In this document: positions 17,549-26,561 of the stretch, in pieces | How the letters are laid out: each line of letters opens with the position of its first letter | Numbering within the stretch: position 1 is the first letter of the stretch | Assembly (NCBI GenBank): GCA_001970955.1 | Contig: MPUH01000901.1 | Coordinates: 1-30,151 of the forward strand | DNA: 30,151 nucleotides | Source: Stentor coeruleus | Lineage: Eukaryota > Ciliophora > Heterotrichea > Heterotrichida > Stentoridae | Reading direction: 5' to 3' | The notes under the pieces: model-generated | The model's database searches: none | What the model was told of the DNA's origin: nothing | What the model saw: only the letters and a program-made list of their open reading frames with translations | Program-made: the position numbers and the translations under genes

Positions 17549-18640
17549 ATGAAAAAAAATAATATTCAAACCAAAGCTGCACTATTTACAGATAATTCTT
17601 TGACAAAAGCAAGCATGGAGACCATAAGAAAGGAAATAAAAATTAGAGGACTAAGGAAAAGCTGGAAAATAGCTTCAGCTAGATCAAACTTTCTAAAAAC
17701 AAAAATCGAAAAAATAAACACAAGAAGCCGAGCATTTGAAACATTGAATCTTAAAATTCATCAAGATATGAAAATTTCCCAGCAAATGGAACTAGCTGCT
17801 ATAAAAATTCAAAGAGCAGTTCGCGCCTGGCTATACAAAGATTATACTCCAGACAAGCATATCCCAGAACTTGAATCAACCCTTTCATCTAATTTGAAAT
17901 ACCTTACCCAGTTATGCCATTATTCTTTTTGGAACCTTGGCAATGCAGTAGAAGAATCTGCTATAAAAATTCAAAGAGCATTTAGACGATGCTGCATACG
18001 ATGCAAATTTCGAGTGATAATCAAAGCGTTCCAAATAATTACAAAGAATAAGAAAAAAGCAGCTAAAAAAAATCTAAAAGAAGGACTTAAAGTTCTATGG
18101 AATAAAATCTTGAAAATGAAGCAAAAAAAAATTAAAAAAAAAGTTTTGAGAGGTCATGCACTAGAGAAAATTAGGAAAAAAATAGCGATTATAGCTATTT
18201 CAAAGTATTGGAGAACTCAAATTCATTCTTGGTCAAGATTTAAAACAAAAATACAGCGTTTTAAAATTAACAAAATCAAGTCTCAGCTCAATAGAACCAA
18301 TTCTAAGGGCCACTCTCGATATTCATCTTTGGCTTCAACTCCGCACAATGATTTCGATATAGAAAATCGCCAGTTTTCAATGAGTTTTGCAAAATTTGCT
18401 GAGGATAAAATTACAAAAAATCAGCAAAGGAGATTAAAAACTTCTTTAATTTCATATGGTGTAGAAAAATTCAAGTTTAGGCTTATCGATCCAGTACGAC
18501 AAGATCATGATCTACTTTCGGTGCCTTCAAAAAGTACTAGAACAGTTATTCCTAGAGTAGGCTCTGACTATTCAAAACCGATAACTCCAAAATCTACGTC
18601 GTTCAGAAGAGCTTTTCTTCTAAGTGCAAGAAGAAAGTAG
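17549..18640 (+). CDS. Basic IQ-motif protein, probable calmodulin binder (363 aa)
   Basis: Two clear IQ motifs are visible: AAIKIQRAVRAWLY (about 83-96) and SAIKIQRAFRRCCIR (137-151). A weaker IQ-like helix lies at about 213-230 (AIIAISKYWRTQIHSWSR). The protein is strongly basic, with Lys-rich helices at about 165-215 (KNKKKAAKKN, KQKKIKKKV). The C-terminal tail is Ser/Thr-rich and ends in SFRRAFLLSARRK. IQ motifs bind calmodulin or related EF-hand light chains, so a role at the cytoskeleton, cortex or basal bodies is plausible but inferred. There is no motor, kinase or membrane domain. The ATG at 17549 follows a long AT-rich leader, and the gene ends in TAG. Confidence 0.88.
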   Translation: MKKNNIQTKAALFTDNSLTKASMETIRKEIKIRGLRKSWKIASARSNFLKTKIEKINTRSRAFETLNLKIHQDMKISQQMELAAIKIQRAVRAWLYKDYTPDKHIPELESTLSSNLKYLTQLCHYSFWNLGNAVEESAIKIQRAFRRCCIRCKFRVIIKAFQIITKNKKKAAKKNLKEGLKVLWNKILKMKQKKIKKKVLRGHALEKIRKKIAIIAISKYWRTQIHSWSRFKTKIQRFKINKIKSQLNRTNSKGHSRYSSLASTPHNDFDIENRQFSMSFAKFAEDKITKNQQRRLKTSLISYGVEKFKFRLIDPVRQDHDLLSVPSKSTRTVIPRVGSDYSKPITPKSTSFRRAFLLSARRK

Positions 18641-18787
18641 TTTGTAATTATAGTAAATCTAGCAGAAATGCTCTAAAAGTAAACTAAGCTAGTTTATACA
18701 AAAAGTTTATTCAATTAATTTTTTAAAATCATAAAAACCGCTCAATTAAAACTTGAGTTTAATTAAAGGAATATAATATTTTTGATA

Positions 18788-20188
18788 ATGTTTGCCGAAA
18801 AGAATAAAGCTCTACATGCAAATCCTACAGTTGACCTTCACACAGCATGTCGTGTGGGCGATTTGAATGCAATAAAACTTGCTTATCAATCTTTTCCCAC
18901 AAAAATTAACGAAAAAGACTCAGGTGTAATTTTTATTTAGCTAGGCTGGTGTCCGCTTTATCGCACTGTAATATGTGGACATTATGAAGCTACAGAGTAC
19001 CTTCTCAAACAGTCAGCAGACCCAAATATCCCAAATAACCTCGGTGAGACTCCACTTCATCAAGCCGCTGATAATTCACAATATGCCATGGCTGAGCTTT
19101 TACTCAAATATAAGTCAGATCCTAATTATCAACAAAACGACGGTGACAGTCCTTTACATCATGCAGCTTTTCGTGGGGACTTGAAAATGGTTGAGTTAAT
19201 CCTTAAAAACAGTGGCGATCCAAATTTGCATAACTATATGGTAACAACTAAACAGTTTGGTAGGACTCCCCTTCACTATGCAGTTGATTGCGGACATGCT
19301 GATTGTGTGAAAATTATGTTACAGTATGGAGCTGACTCAAGTCTGCGAGATAAGCAAGGAAAAAATGCAATGGATTTATGTATCAGCAGTGAGGTGTCTT
19401 CAATTCTCAGAGATTTTACAAGAAATTCTTTGGATTCTGCAGGAGTCCCCAGCCCAATAGGTGAAGTAACTACTTATGTGGTAAGCGATGCAGGTGAGAA
19501 TGAAAAAGGATTCACAGCTAAAGGAACTTTGCCACTGAGATGCAGCTTAGTTAGTCCAGTAACTGAAAAAAGTAGTTTGACTTGCCAGCTTTTCCCGATT
19601 TATAGCTGGCTTGAAAAAAATCATCTAGAAGATTATTATGAATTAATGGTAGATGCGGGTTATGACGATATTCAAGGAATGATTTCACAAATGAATGGGC
19701 AAATGCCGATATCTGATAGAAACCTTAAAGATATAGGAATTGTAAAGCCTGGACATAGAAGGTATATGCTTATTAAACTAGAAGAAGAAGCTGGAATGAG
19801 TAATAAGGTTTGTTTAAAACGACATATAAGGGAAAGAAGCTCAGGTATTTTCCAGTGCTGCGTTATTTCACAAGGAACCCGTAATAATTTCTCACCTCCT
19901 GGTCTATTAGAATGGCTTGAAGATATTGAACTTAGTCATCTTTATGGTCTTTTTACAGAGGCAGGCTATGATAGCTATGATTTACTTATAGATATTCAAA
20001 ATTCTCTTCACCCACTTACAAGCAAGCAGTTGGAATCTGAAATTAAAATAACTAACCATAAAGATCGAGTAAAGATTCTTAACAGACTAGAGCATGACAT
20101 TAATTTCTATTATCAGGATATAGACCCACCTAAAATTCATTTTGATGAGCCTCAAAAAATTGTCTGTGAGTCCTGTTGCGTATTTTAG
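18788..20188 (+). CDS. Ankyrin-repeat protein with two SAM domains and a CaaX end; two 15-nt introns
   Basis: The ATG at 18788 opens 46 codons that meet an in-frame TAG. Removing a 15-nt intron at 18926-18940 joins them in phase 0 to the downstream frame (DSG|LGWCPLY). A second 15-nt intron at 19241-19255 is inferred from the same signature and from an unusual insertion in an ankyrin repeat. The spliced product would be about 456 aa (461 if only the first is removed). About five ankyrin repeats occupy residues 14-205 (ETPLHQAADN, DSPLHHAAFRG, RTPLHYAVDCGH). Then come SAM1 (IYSWLEKNHLEDYYELMVDAG, about 260-328) and SAM2 (LLEWLEDIELSHLYGLFTEAG, about 362-430). The last residues, CESCCVF, form a CaaX box (CCVF). 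This suggests a prenylated membrane scaffold that could oligomerise through its SAM domains. Partners are unknown. Confidence 0.9.
18926..18940 (+). other. 15-nt spliceosomal intron (GTAATTTTTATTTAG)
   Basis: It begins GTAA, has A at position 10 and ends TAG. It carries the only in-frame stop in the gene. Excision keeps the frame in phase 0 and restores an uninterrupted ankyrin repeat across the junction. Confidence 0.9.
19241..19255 (+). other. Probable second 15-nt intron (GTAACAACTAAACAG)
   Basis: It shares GTAA, A at position 10 and a terminal AG with the first intron, is also in phase 0, and contains no stop. Read through, it adds five residues (VTTKQ) inside an ankyrin loop; excision leaves DPNLHNYMFGRTPLHYA, much closer to the neighbouring repeats. 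Confidence 0.65.
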
Positions 20189-20298
20189 ATAATTTAATAT
20201 GAGATAAAAGTGTTAGAATATTATTTTTTAGTTTTAGAATCTAAAGTTTTTTTAAGGAATTAATATTAATATATAAATTACTATTAGTTAGTAATTAT

Positions 20299-21010
20299 CA
20301 CTTGACTGTTATCCAGTCCTTGAAAATTTCTTCTTTTATAGAATTTTCATAATGAAGTTTTTATTTCTCTGTCGATCTTTATTAATTCTTATTTGTAATG
20401 CTTTTCTCTAAGTGTTTTTTCAAATTCTTCATCCCATTAAATGATATGCGTTAATAATAAAGTTTTGCTAATTTCATTTGCATATTTTTGAGTTTATTTT
20501 CTAATTCATATCATTCAGTTTTATACTCCTTGCATTCTTCAATAATGTGCTTTTCATTTTCTATCCAATACCGACAGTAGAGACATTTTTGATTCGTCTT
20601 TGATTCTTAAGTATTTGCAGTTTTCTATGAAGTTTAATCCTAATCTCATTTGGAAAATCAGCCTTGTCTCTAAAGTCATGTTTGAATTGTAAGTTAAATA
20701 TATAGACAGTATTTCTATGCTTCTACCTTTTGTGATGGTCAGGTATAATTTCGCCGTTATTTTACTTTTAAATTTTTTGTAGTTTTATATTTTTACTTTT
20801 ATTTTTTTAACAGCATTCTTTGCTATTAATCATCTCTTTATAATCTTTGATTCCATACCCGGACATAATCTCTTTGAATCTTTTTTCCCATGGCAGGCTT
20901 CTAATTTGATTTTCTTATGATTGCCTCGTTTAATGTATGCTTTTCTGATACATTCTTTGTCTAAATTTAGTAATCTTAGATGCATTAAACTTCTTACTGA
21001 GGTCATCCCA
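20299..21010 (-). pseudogene. Decayed LINE-type retrotransposon fragment (3' end of the reverse-transcriptase ORF)
   Basis: On the minus strand, about 20676-20595 translates to LETRLIFQMRLGLNFIEN and KYLRIKDES. A one-base shift then leads to KCLYCRYWIENEKHIIEEC (about 20590-20532). This is the order at the C-terminus of non-LTR retrotransposon RT proteins: a 'TRLxFxxRxG' helix followed by a C-x2-C...H-x4-C zinc finger (zf-RVT). Several stop codons and frameshifts occur on both sides, for example the TGA after KEYKTE, so it is not functional. Upstream segments such as RSLPWEKRFKEIMSGYG (near 20880) may be more of the same element. There are no visible ends or target-site duplications. Limits are approximate. 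Confidence 0.65.
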
Positions 21011-21097
21011 ATTCAGCATGATGCTATAATGTTAAAGGAAATTAAATATAAACATGAATATTGAAAGCATTGATAAAAGCATTAACTAAAAGCAATG

Positions 21098-21964
21098 TTA
21101 TAATACTTTTCTTTTCTTTGCTGTATTCATATAAGGTCTTAAAACCCATTCTGTCTGTGCGTGCTGCATTTCTACTGTGCCTAAAGATATTTGATAAAGC
21201 TTCATAACAAACCGTGGTCCAACCTCATCAAGAGCAACAGTTTTATAATCTTCTTTTTTGTGAGTGTGATGACGGAAGATAATAAAATCGTCTTTATTGA
21301 TAAAGCTCAAAACACGCTTTGAGTCCAGTTTAGGTACTGGAAATAGGAATTTTAGTATATCAGTGACTCTATCGCCAATTCTACTTTGAAAATTGTGAAA
21401 TATTAGATGAGGGTATTCTTCTGACATTGTATCAAGCTGAGTTTTCAAGTCATGCCTTAAAACAACATTGCTCAAAGCAAAATATGCTGTCGGCCCACTT
21501 GGCAAGTGTGATATAATCATCCCATCGGGGTCCCCTCTATGCTCATGGAGAATTATAAGGTCAGAAAAATTGTACTTGTTCGCCACTTCAACTAACTCTT
21601 CGATGATGTAGTTACCTCTGTTCATTCTTGTACTGTTTGGAATGACAATCTTAAGCTCTTTTATGAATTGCATCAATCTTGAACTTGGTTTTCTACTAGT
21701 TGTCATCAAAATGCTAGGATCTTTCACTCCTGCTGAAGCGTACTCATCATCTATATGTGATATTGGTAATGCAGTGTTGTCATCTTCTAATTCAATTTCC
21801 CTTCTGAGATTAGCCTCTTCATTGCGAAGCTCTGAAGGAATTCTTTCCTTATTGTCTGTTGCTTCTTTGATTTTCCGCTTTTTCTCAGCTTTTGACCTGT
21901 CTTCATGCTCTAAGCCTCTGCGGTACATGTACTCTTTCCTAAGCCTCATGTTTTTCCTGAGCAT
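21098..21964 (-). CDS. IMP4: IMP4, U3 snoRNP / small-subunit processome Brix-domain protein (288 aa)
   Basis: A charged N-terminal helix (1-60, Lys/Arg/Glu-rich) precedes a Brix domain at about 84-267. Family-typical strings are MTTSRKPSSRLMQFIKELK (87-105), RMNRGNYIIEELVE (113-126), LHEHRGDPDGMIISHLPSGP (139-158) and SNVVLRHD (165-172). These are the signature of IMP4, which acts with IMP3 and MPP10 in the U3 snoRNP to process pre-18S rRNA in the nucleolus. The length agrees with the family (about 290 aa). The ATG is at 21964-21962, and the divergent coiled-coil gene starts 104 bp away. The identification is high confidence. Confidence 0.97.
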   Translation of the reverse strand: MLRKNMRLRKEYMYRRGLEHEDRSKAEKKRKIKEATDNKERIPSELRNEEANLRREIELEDDNTALPISHIDDEYASAGVKDPSILMTTSRKPSSRLMQFIKELKIVIPNSTRMNRGNYIIEELVEVANKYNFSDLIILHEHRGDPDGMIISHLPSGPTAYFALSNVVLRHDLKTQLDTMSEEYPHLIFHNFQSRIGDRVTDILKFLFPVPKLDSKRVLSFINKDDFIIFRHHTHKKEDYKTVALDEVGPRFVMKLYQISLGTVEMQHAQTEWVLRPYMNTAKKRKVL

Positions 21965-22068
21965 TTTTATAATCTAAGCTATAACAATATAATGAATGCA
22001 ATTCTCACTTTAGTTTTATTTAGATTTCAATTTTATGGATGAAGTAAGGTTTAAATCTTCTAAAATAA

Positions 22069-22785
22069 ATGGCTACTGAAGAAGTCCAGTTTTCTAGACT
22101 CAAAGCTTCTGGAATAGGAAAAAAGGTCTCAAGGCCTCCATCTAAAGTTGATAATATCTTAAGAAGACTTTCAGTTATCAAAAACTCTTTAGATAAAAAT
22201 TGGACTAGGCTCGATAAATTAAACTCTGGCTGTGATGCAAGTGCTTCAGAGCATTTAATTAACAGTTTGAAAGAAAAAAAGAGCATACTTGACCAGATTA
22301 ACGCAGTAAAAAGGACATTTGCTGAAGAATATATAAAAAGCCTTGAAGAAGGTTTAAATATTAGTGATCAAATACAAAGTTTATTAGAAGTATTAGAAAC
22401 AGAGGGAAGTATGATTGATTCAAAACTAAAAACACTAGATATTCTTATAGAAAAAAAAGCTCATTTAGAAGCAGCTACTGAAAATTTAAGAGCTCAGTAT
22501 TTAGAAAATATCAAAGAAGAAGCAAATCTTAAAAGGTCAATTGATTTTCATAGAGGGAAAATTATACAATGCTTGATTGAAAAAAATGCCATTATGAAAT
22601 TTGAAGGGGAAAAGGAAATCAAAGAAATAGAAGAGAAACTTAAAATAATAGATAGACCCCAACCTAAGAAAGTTGTATTTGAATTTAATGTGCAAGAGAA
22701 TAATCAGGGTTTAATACTTTTTCCACTCTTAGGAATAGTATTCATTCTTGGATTGATAAAAATATTTTTATTAAATAGTCAATAA
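22069..22785 (+). CDS. Tail-anchored coiled-coil protein (238 aa)
   Basis: Residues about 25-205 are helical, with heptad-like Leu/Ile spacing and many Lys/Glu (for example ILRRLSVIKNSLDKNWTRLD and KTLDILIEKKAHLEAATENL). This predicts long coiled coils. One hydrophobic segment sits at the extreme C-terminus (about 214-235, LILFPLLGIVFILGLIKIFL) with only NSQ after it, the layout of tail-anchored membrane proteins facing the cytosol. It lacks a recognisable SNARE layer pattern with a central Gln or Arg. An organelle tether or KASH-like role is possible but unproven. The ATG lies 104 bp from the divergent IMP4 start. Confidence 0.85.
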   Translation: MATEEVQFSRLKASGIGKKVSRPPSKVDNILRRLSVIKNSLDKNWTRLDKLNSGCDASASEHLINSLKEKKSILDQINAVKRTFAEEYIKSLEEGLNISDQIQSLLEVLETEGSMIDSKLKTLDILIEKKAHLEAATENLRAQYLENIKEEANLKRSIDFHRGKIIQCLIEKNAIMKFEGEKEIKEIEEKLKIIDRPQPKKVVFEFNVQENNQGLILFPLLGIVFILGLIKIFLLNSQ

Positions 22786-23747
22786 ATTAAACAAACTAAT
22801 ATCTAAGGTTTACTTTATATAACTACTTAAATACCAATATGCACTTTTTTAGGGGTAGTATAATAATTTTTAATTTTCAATTTTCAATTTTCAGAATAGT
22901 ATTGAATCTTTGCATACTTTTTACGCTAATTCTAAGAGTGTGCTTTAAGNGACTTCATTAAAGAAACTATAATAAGTTGATTAGAATAATAAAAAATAGC
23001 ATCATTGGATGATAATAAAAGATAGGATATAGCATATATTAATAATAATTAGGTAAAATTTGAGATGCATTTATCTAAATATAAAATTTAAGTGCTGAAA
23101 ATCCAATCTAATGTTAAGAATATATGTAGTATAATAATTTTTAATTTTCAGAATAGTATTGAATCTTTGCATACTTTTTACGCTAATTCTAAGAGTGTGC
23201 TTTAAGTATTAACTCTTAATCAAACTTACCTAAAATAAAATCTTTCGCTTTATAGATTGTTATATGAAAATAATTTAGGTAAAAAATCACATAGTTTAAG
23301 ATTTACTACATAATACCTTGAGCTTTTATATATTTTTAATGAGACCATTATATTTGATTAATAATTAGATTTTTTACTAGAAATTACTTAGAAATATTGC
23401 CCCTGATATAGAATGCTATCAATAGAATAAACTTTATTGACTATTAAAAGATAAAAACCGTATAACTTTGAAATTTGCAAAGTTTACTTAAAATCTAACT
23501 GTATTGTAATTGCAGCTTTAAAGCTTTGAGCTTAGTTTAGTGCATAAAATGAATTTTAAAATAAAAATGCATTAATTATAAAGTATCTTTAATTAATTTC
23601 AGCACATTGAGGTGAACATATTTTATTATATTAATATAAGAAATACTGTAATATCACTTATAGCATTAGCTTAGTTTTATATATTAAATCTAAATTTTAG
23701 TCTATATTTAGGTGATGTACATATAAATCAATTAATTAACCTAATTC
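22786..23747. other. AT-rich intergenic region with assembly gap
   Basis: These 962 bp lie between two gene 3' ends and contain an N at 22950 and a direct repeat around it. No coding frame or RNA gene was recognised in the remaining sequence. Confidence 0.4.
22855..23206. repeat. Direct repeat (95 bp and 81 bp) either side of an N
   Basis: Bases 22855-22949 recur at 23126-23206. The match is exact except that the first copy has three AATTTTC heptamers (22872-22892) where the second has one (23142-23148). The first copy ends exactly at the N (22950), and 175 bp of unrelated sequence lie between the N and the second copy. A misassembled allele or a contig end inside a dispersed repeat would both explain this. 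Confidence 0.9.
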
Positions 23748-25313
23748 TTAATTCCCAAGTGTTCGTAAAAATTTATGTTCAAGCAATTCTTTAGCAGATT
23801 TTCTATTAACAGGATCTCTTTGAAAGCAACTCATTAAAAAGTCTTTAGCTGCTTCAGAAATGCCAAGTGGTATATCAGGAATTGCATTTTCACTGGCCAA
23901 TTTCATCATAAAAATTACATAGTTATCTTCGCTATCCCATGGCCTTTTAGCAGTAAGCATTTCTAAAGCAACACAGCCAACACTCCATATATCAGCTTTG
24001 CGGCCATAACCCTTTTGCTTGATTACTTCAGGAGCCATCCATGGTAAACTACCTTTAAGAGATGTGACAAAGCCAGATTCTGATTCTGCTGATTGATATT
24101 GTTTAGAGCAACCAAAATCACTGAGTTTAACAATCCCTTTAGAATCCAAAAGAATATTAGCCCCTTTGATATCTCTATGAATTACCCCGTTACTATGCAA
24201 ATAATCCAATCCTTTTAATATTTGAATCAGATACGCCCGCACAGTTATTTCAGATAGAGCTCCCAGATTATATAAGAGCTTTGCTAAACTACCCCCTGGC
24301 AAGTATTCGAGATAAATACAAAAATTGTCATGTATTAACTCACTACCGAAATACCTGACAATATGCTTACTTTTCATTCCACTTAGGATACTCACTTCAG
24401 AGTCTAGCTCATTTATGAACCTTGTTTGGACCCTGTTATTAGGATTAAAAAATATCCGCTTAACTGCAAAAAGTTCTCCAGTATTCACATCAAAAGCTTT
24501 GAAGACCTGAGCGTAACTCCCCTGTCCTAATACTTCTCCAGCTTTCCATTGGCGAATACGACCTTTTATCCCATCTGCTATAGGATCATTTGCTATGATC
24601 TTGAACATTAATTCATTGTATCGAGAAATATCAGATGTAGCATTTGATTCTTCAGCTTCTTGAAATGTTGCTAATTTGCTCAAGCCTTGAGTTATGCTGT
24701 TTTGCTTCAAATATGAGCTCTCAGATACATAACTATGAATTGAATTAACCCCTGCTTGCCAAACAGCTGGTGCATCATATTTTTTTGATTCTTCAAGACT
24801 TTCTTTACTTCCTGAACTGCTAATTTCTGAGCTTGAAGATTGCACTAGATTAACAGTGAACTTTTGTATCTTTTCAAGACCTTTAGGCGAGAATTTTATA
24901 GGATTTAGAGGAATATCAGGCAATTTTATTGATAATTTTAGATTATTAATACTCCTTTTGCTCATAGCAGCCTCGCTTAAATGATGTACCCGAGGCTTGT
25001 TATTTTTTTTTTTAAATAAATCTTTAGATAGGCCTGATCCGATTAAGCTTCTAGGCGTTATACGATGTGGAGATGGAGTATTTCGAATTGATGTGACTAA
25101 GGGCGTTTTAGGTGATGATCTAGTTAAAATCTTTATGTCTCGTCTATGGACAAACTTAGTAGCTATTGATGGAAGTTTTAGTTCAGGAGGTTTTAAATTA
25201 ATTGGTGATGTTTCAATAGTATAATCTTCTTTTTCGTTGCCCCGTCCTCTGAAAATAGGTATTTTTCTAGCAATTCTGGGCTTTGAGCACATACTAACAA
25301 AATAATATACCAT
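23748..25313 (-). CDS. MEKK/NPK1-type MAP kinase kinase kinase (521 aa)
   Basis: The kinase domain is at about 256-516: Gly loop LGQGSYAQV (262-270), AVKRI with Lys285, Glu306 in helix C, catalytic HRDIKGANILL (379-389), DFG 399-401 (SDFGCSK), and the activation segment ending in GSLPWMAPEV (421-430). 'HRDIKGANIL' and 'GSLPWMAPEVI' are typical of the STE11/MEKK/NPK1 group, which phosphorylates MAPK kinases. The N-terminal 240 residues are Ser/Pro-rich with SP/TP sites (SSPKTP, TPSPHRITPRS) and have no known domain. All catalytic residues are present, so it should be active. The first ATG (25313) is used here; Met8 at 25292 is an alternative start that would lengthen the very short divergent spacer to 30 bp. 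Confidence 0.95.
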   Translation of the reverse strand: MVYYFVSMCSKPRIARKIPIFRGRGNEKEDYTIETSPINLKPPELKLPSIATKFVHRRDIKILTRSSPKTPLVTSIRNTPSPHRITPRSLIGSGLSKDLFKKKNNKPRVHHLSEAAMSKRSINNLKLSIKLPDIPLNPIKFSPKGLEKIQKFTVNLVQSSSSEISSSGSKESLEESKKYDAPAVWQAGVNSIHSYVSESSYLKQNSITQGLSKLATFQEAEESNATSDISRYNELMFKIIANDPIADGIKGRIRQWKAGEVLGQGSYAQVFKAFDVNTGELFAVKRIFFNPNNRVQTRFINELDSEVSILSGMKSKHIVRYFGSELIHDNFCIYLEYLPGGSLAKLLYNLGALSEITVRAYLIQILKGLDYLHSNGVIHRDIKGANILLDSKGIVKLSDFGCSKQYQSAESESGFVTSLKGSLPWMAPEVIKQKGYGRKADIWSVGCVALEMLTAKRPWDSEDNYVIFMMKLASENAIPDIPLGISEAAKDFLMSCFQRDPVNRKSAKELLEHKFLRTLGN

Positions 25314-25322
25314 CTCATAATA

Positions 25323-26261
25323 ATGATTAAAAGTTCCTCTTCAGTATCTTCAGAAACAGAACCCGCGAATTCCGAACTTAATCTTGAAGTTGATTGTGCA
25401 ATGCTACTTAGGGAAAAATTCAATTGTGGATTCAATCCCCAAGGAAGGCTGAGAAAACTTGATTCTGATGAGAGTTTGATTTTACCTTCTCAGTTAGAGT
25501 ATAATAGACTTGGAGATTTGGTTATAAGATACGTTCAAGAAAAACTAAAGACAGATTTAGAAATGAGGGAAATTTGGATTCCTGAAGACACCCAAGAGCG
25601 CTGCAATATTTTCATATCTAAAGATTGGGAAACAAACTCTGAAAAAGCTATGATATTAATACAGGGTGCAGGAGATGTTAGATCAGGAATATGGTCAAGA
25701 TCTATTTGCATTAATGATAATTTAGAGCTTGGCAGTATGCTTCCTTATGTGAAGCAAGCAATTCAAGAAAATTATGCAGTTATTATATTAAATCCAAACT
25801 TCAATAGAGATACTTTAAGCGGGAAAAAAATAAATCACAATGAAAATTCAATAATACATTCTTTGCATGTTTGGGAAAAATATGTTATAAATACTCCTGC
25901 AAAGGCATTTACAATAGTGGCCCATTCTTGTGGAGGTGTTTGCACTATAGAGCTTCTAAAAAATCACTGGAAATTTTTCAAACACAAGGTCAAAGCAATT
26001 GCTTTCACTGATTCTGTTCATAGTTGTGGATTAAGTTTAAGAAAAAAGCAAAGAAAATATCTATTAAATGTAGCAGTAGATTGGGTTACGTCAACTCAAC
26101 CTCTAGACACAAAAATTAAATGCCCATATCCAAGAGATAATGGTTGTACTAACGTATCTGCAGGCCATGTGAAGCACGAATATACAAGCGGGACAGCTAG
26201 AAATTCAATTTTTAGTTTCTTCAAAGAAATGCTAGAGAATAAAAAAAATACTTATATTTGA
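25323..26261 (+). CDS. ARB2A: ARB2A/FAM172-family alpha/beta-hydrolase-fold protein (312 aa)
   Basis: It matches the Arb2/FAM172 family along its length: an N-terminal helical region, AMILIQGAGDVRSGIWSRSI (109-128), MLPYVKQAI with YAVIILNPNFN (139-161), the elbow IVAHSCGGV (198-206, Ser202), AIAFTDSVH (225-233) and a late VSAGHVKHEYTSG (278-290, His285). Ser202, Asp230 and His285 are triad candidates, though the family is best known as a nuclear, Argonaute-associated factor (fission yeast Arb2; vertebrate ARB2A in co-transcriptional splicing) rather than a proven enzyme. Met27 at 25401 is a possible later start. It ends in TGA, 300 bp before the convergent kinase stop. Confidence 0.93.
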   Translation: MIKSSSSVSSETEPANSELNLEVDCAMLLREKFNCGFNPQGRLRKLDSDESLILPSQLEYNRLGDLVIRYVQEKLKTDLEMREIWIPEDTQERCNIFISKDWETNSEKAMILIQGAGDVRSGIWSRSICINDNLELGSMLPYVKQAIQENYAVIILNPNFNRDTLSGKKINHNENSIIHSLHVWEKYVINTPAKAFTIVAHSCGGVCTIELLKNHWKFFKHKVKAIAFTDSVHSCGLSLRKKQRKYLLNVAVDWVTSTQPLDTKIKCPYPRDNGCTNVSAGHVKHEYTSGTARNSIFSFFKEMLENKKNTYI

Positions 26262-26561
26262 TTTAATCTTTATAAACTTTTTAATTCATTAGCTTTTAAA
26301 ATATATTTTATTTCAGGAGTGCATGCATATTTAAATTTATAAATCTATTTGAAGTTCTTTTAATCAAATACACCATTTTACAACTAATAAAAACACTTTT
26401 AATTATAATAGCCAGATTACAGTGTAATTATTTGATATTTATTATTCCATATAATATTTTAAAATTAGTAAGAATTAAGCTATTAACTGTTTAATAAATA
26501 CTAATACTAATTAAAAAAAAGTTAGGTTCGCATATAGCGAGCGATAAACCTTATATTAATA
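26262..26561. other. Convergent 3' spacer
   Basis: This 300-bp AT-rich spacer between two gene ends contains no gene or structure that I recognise. Confidence 0.35.
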
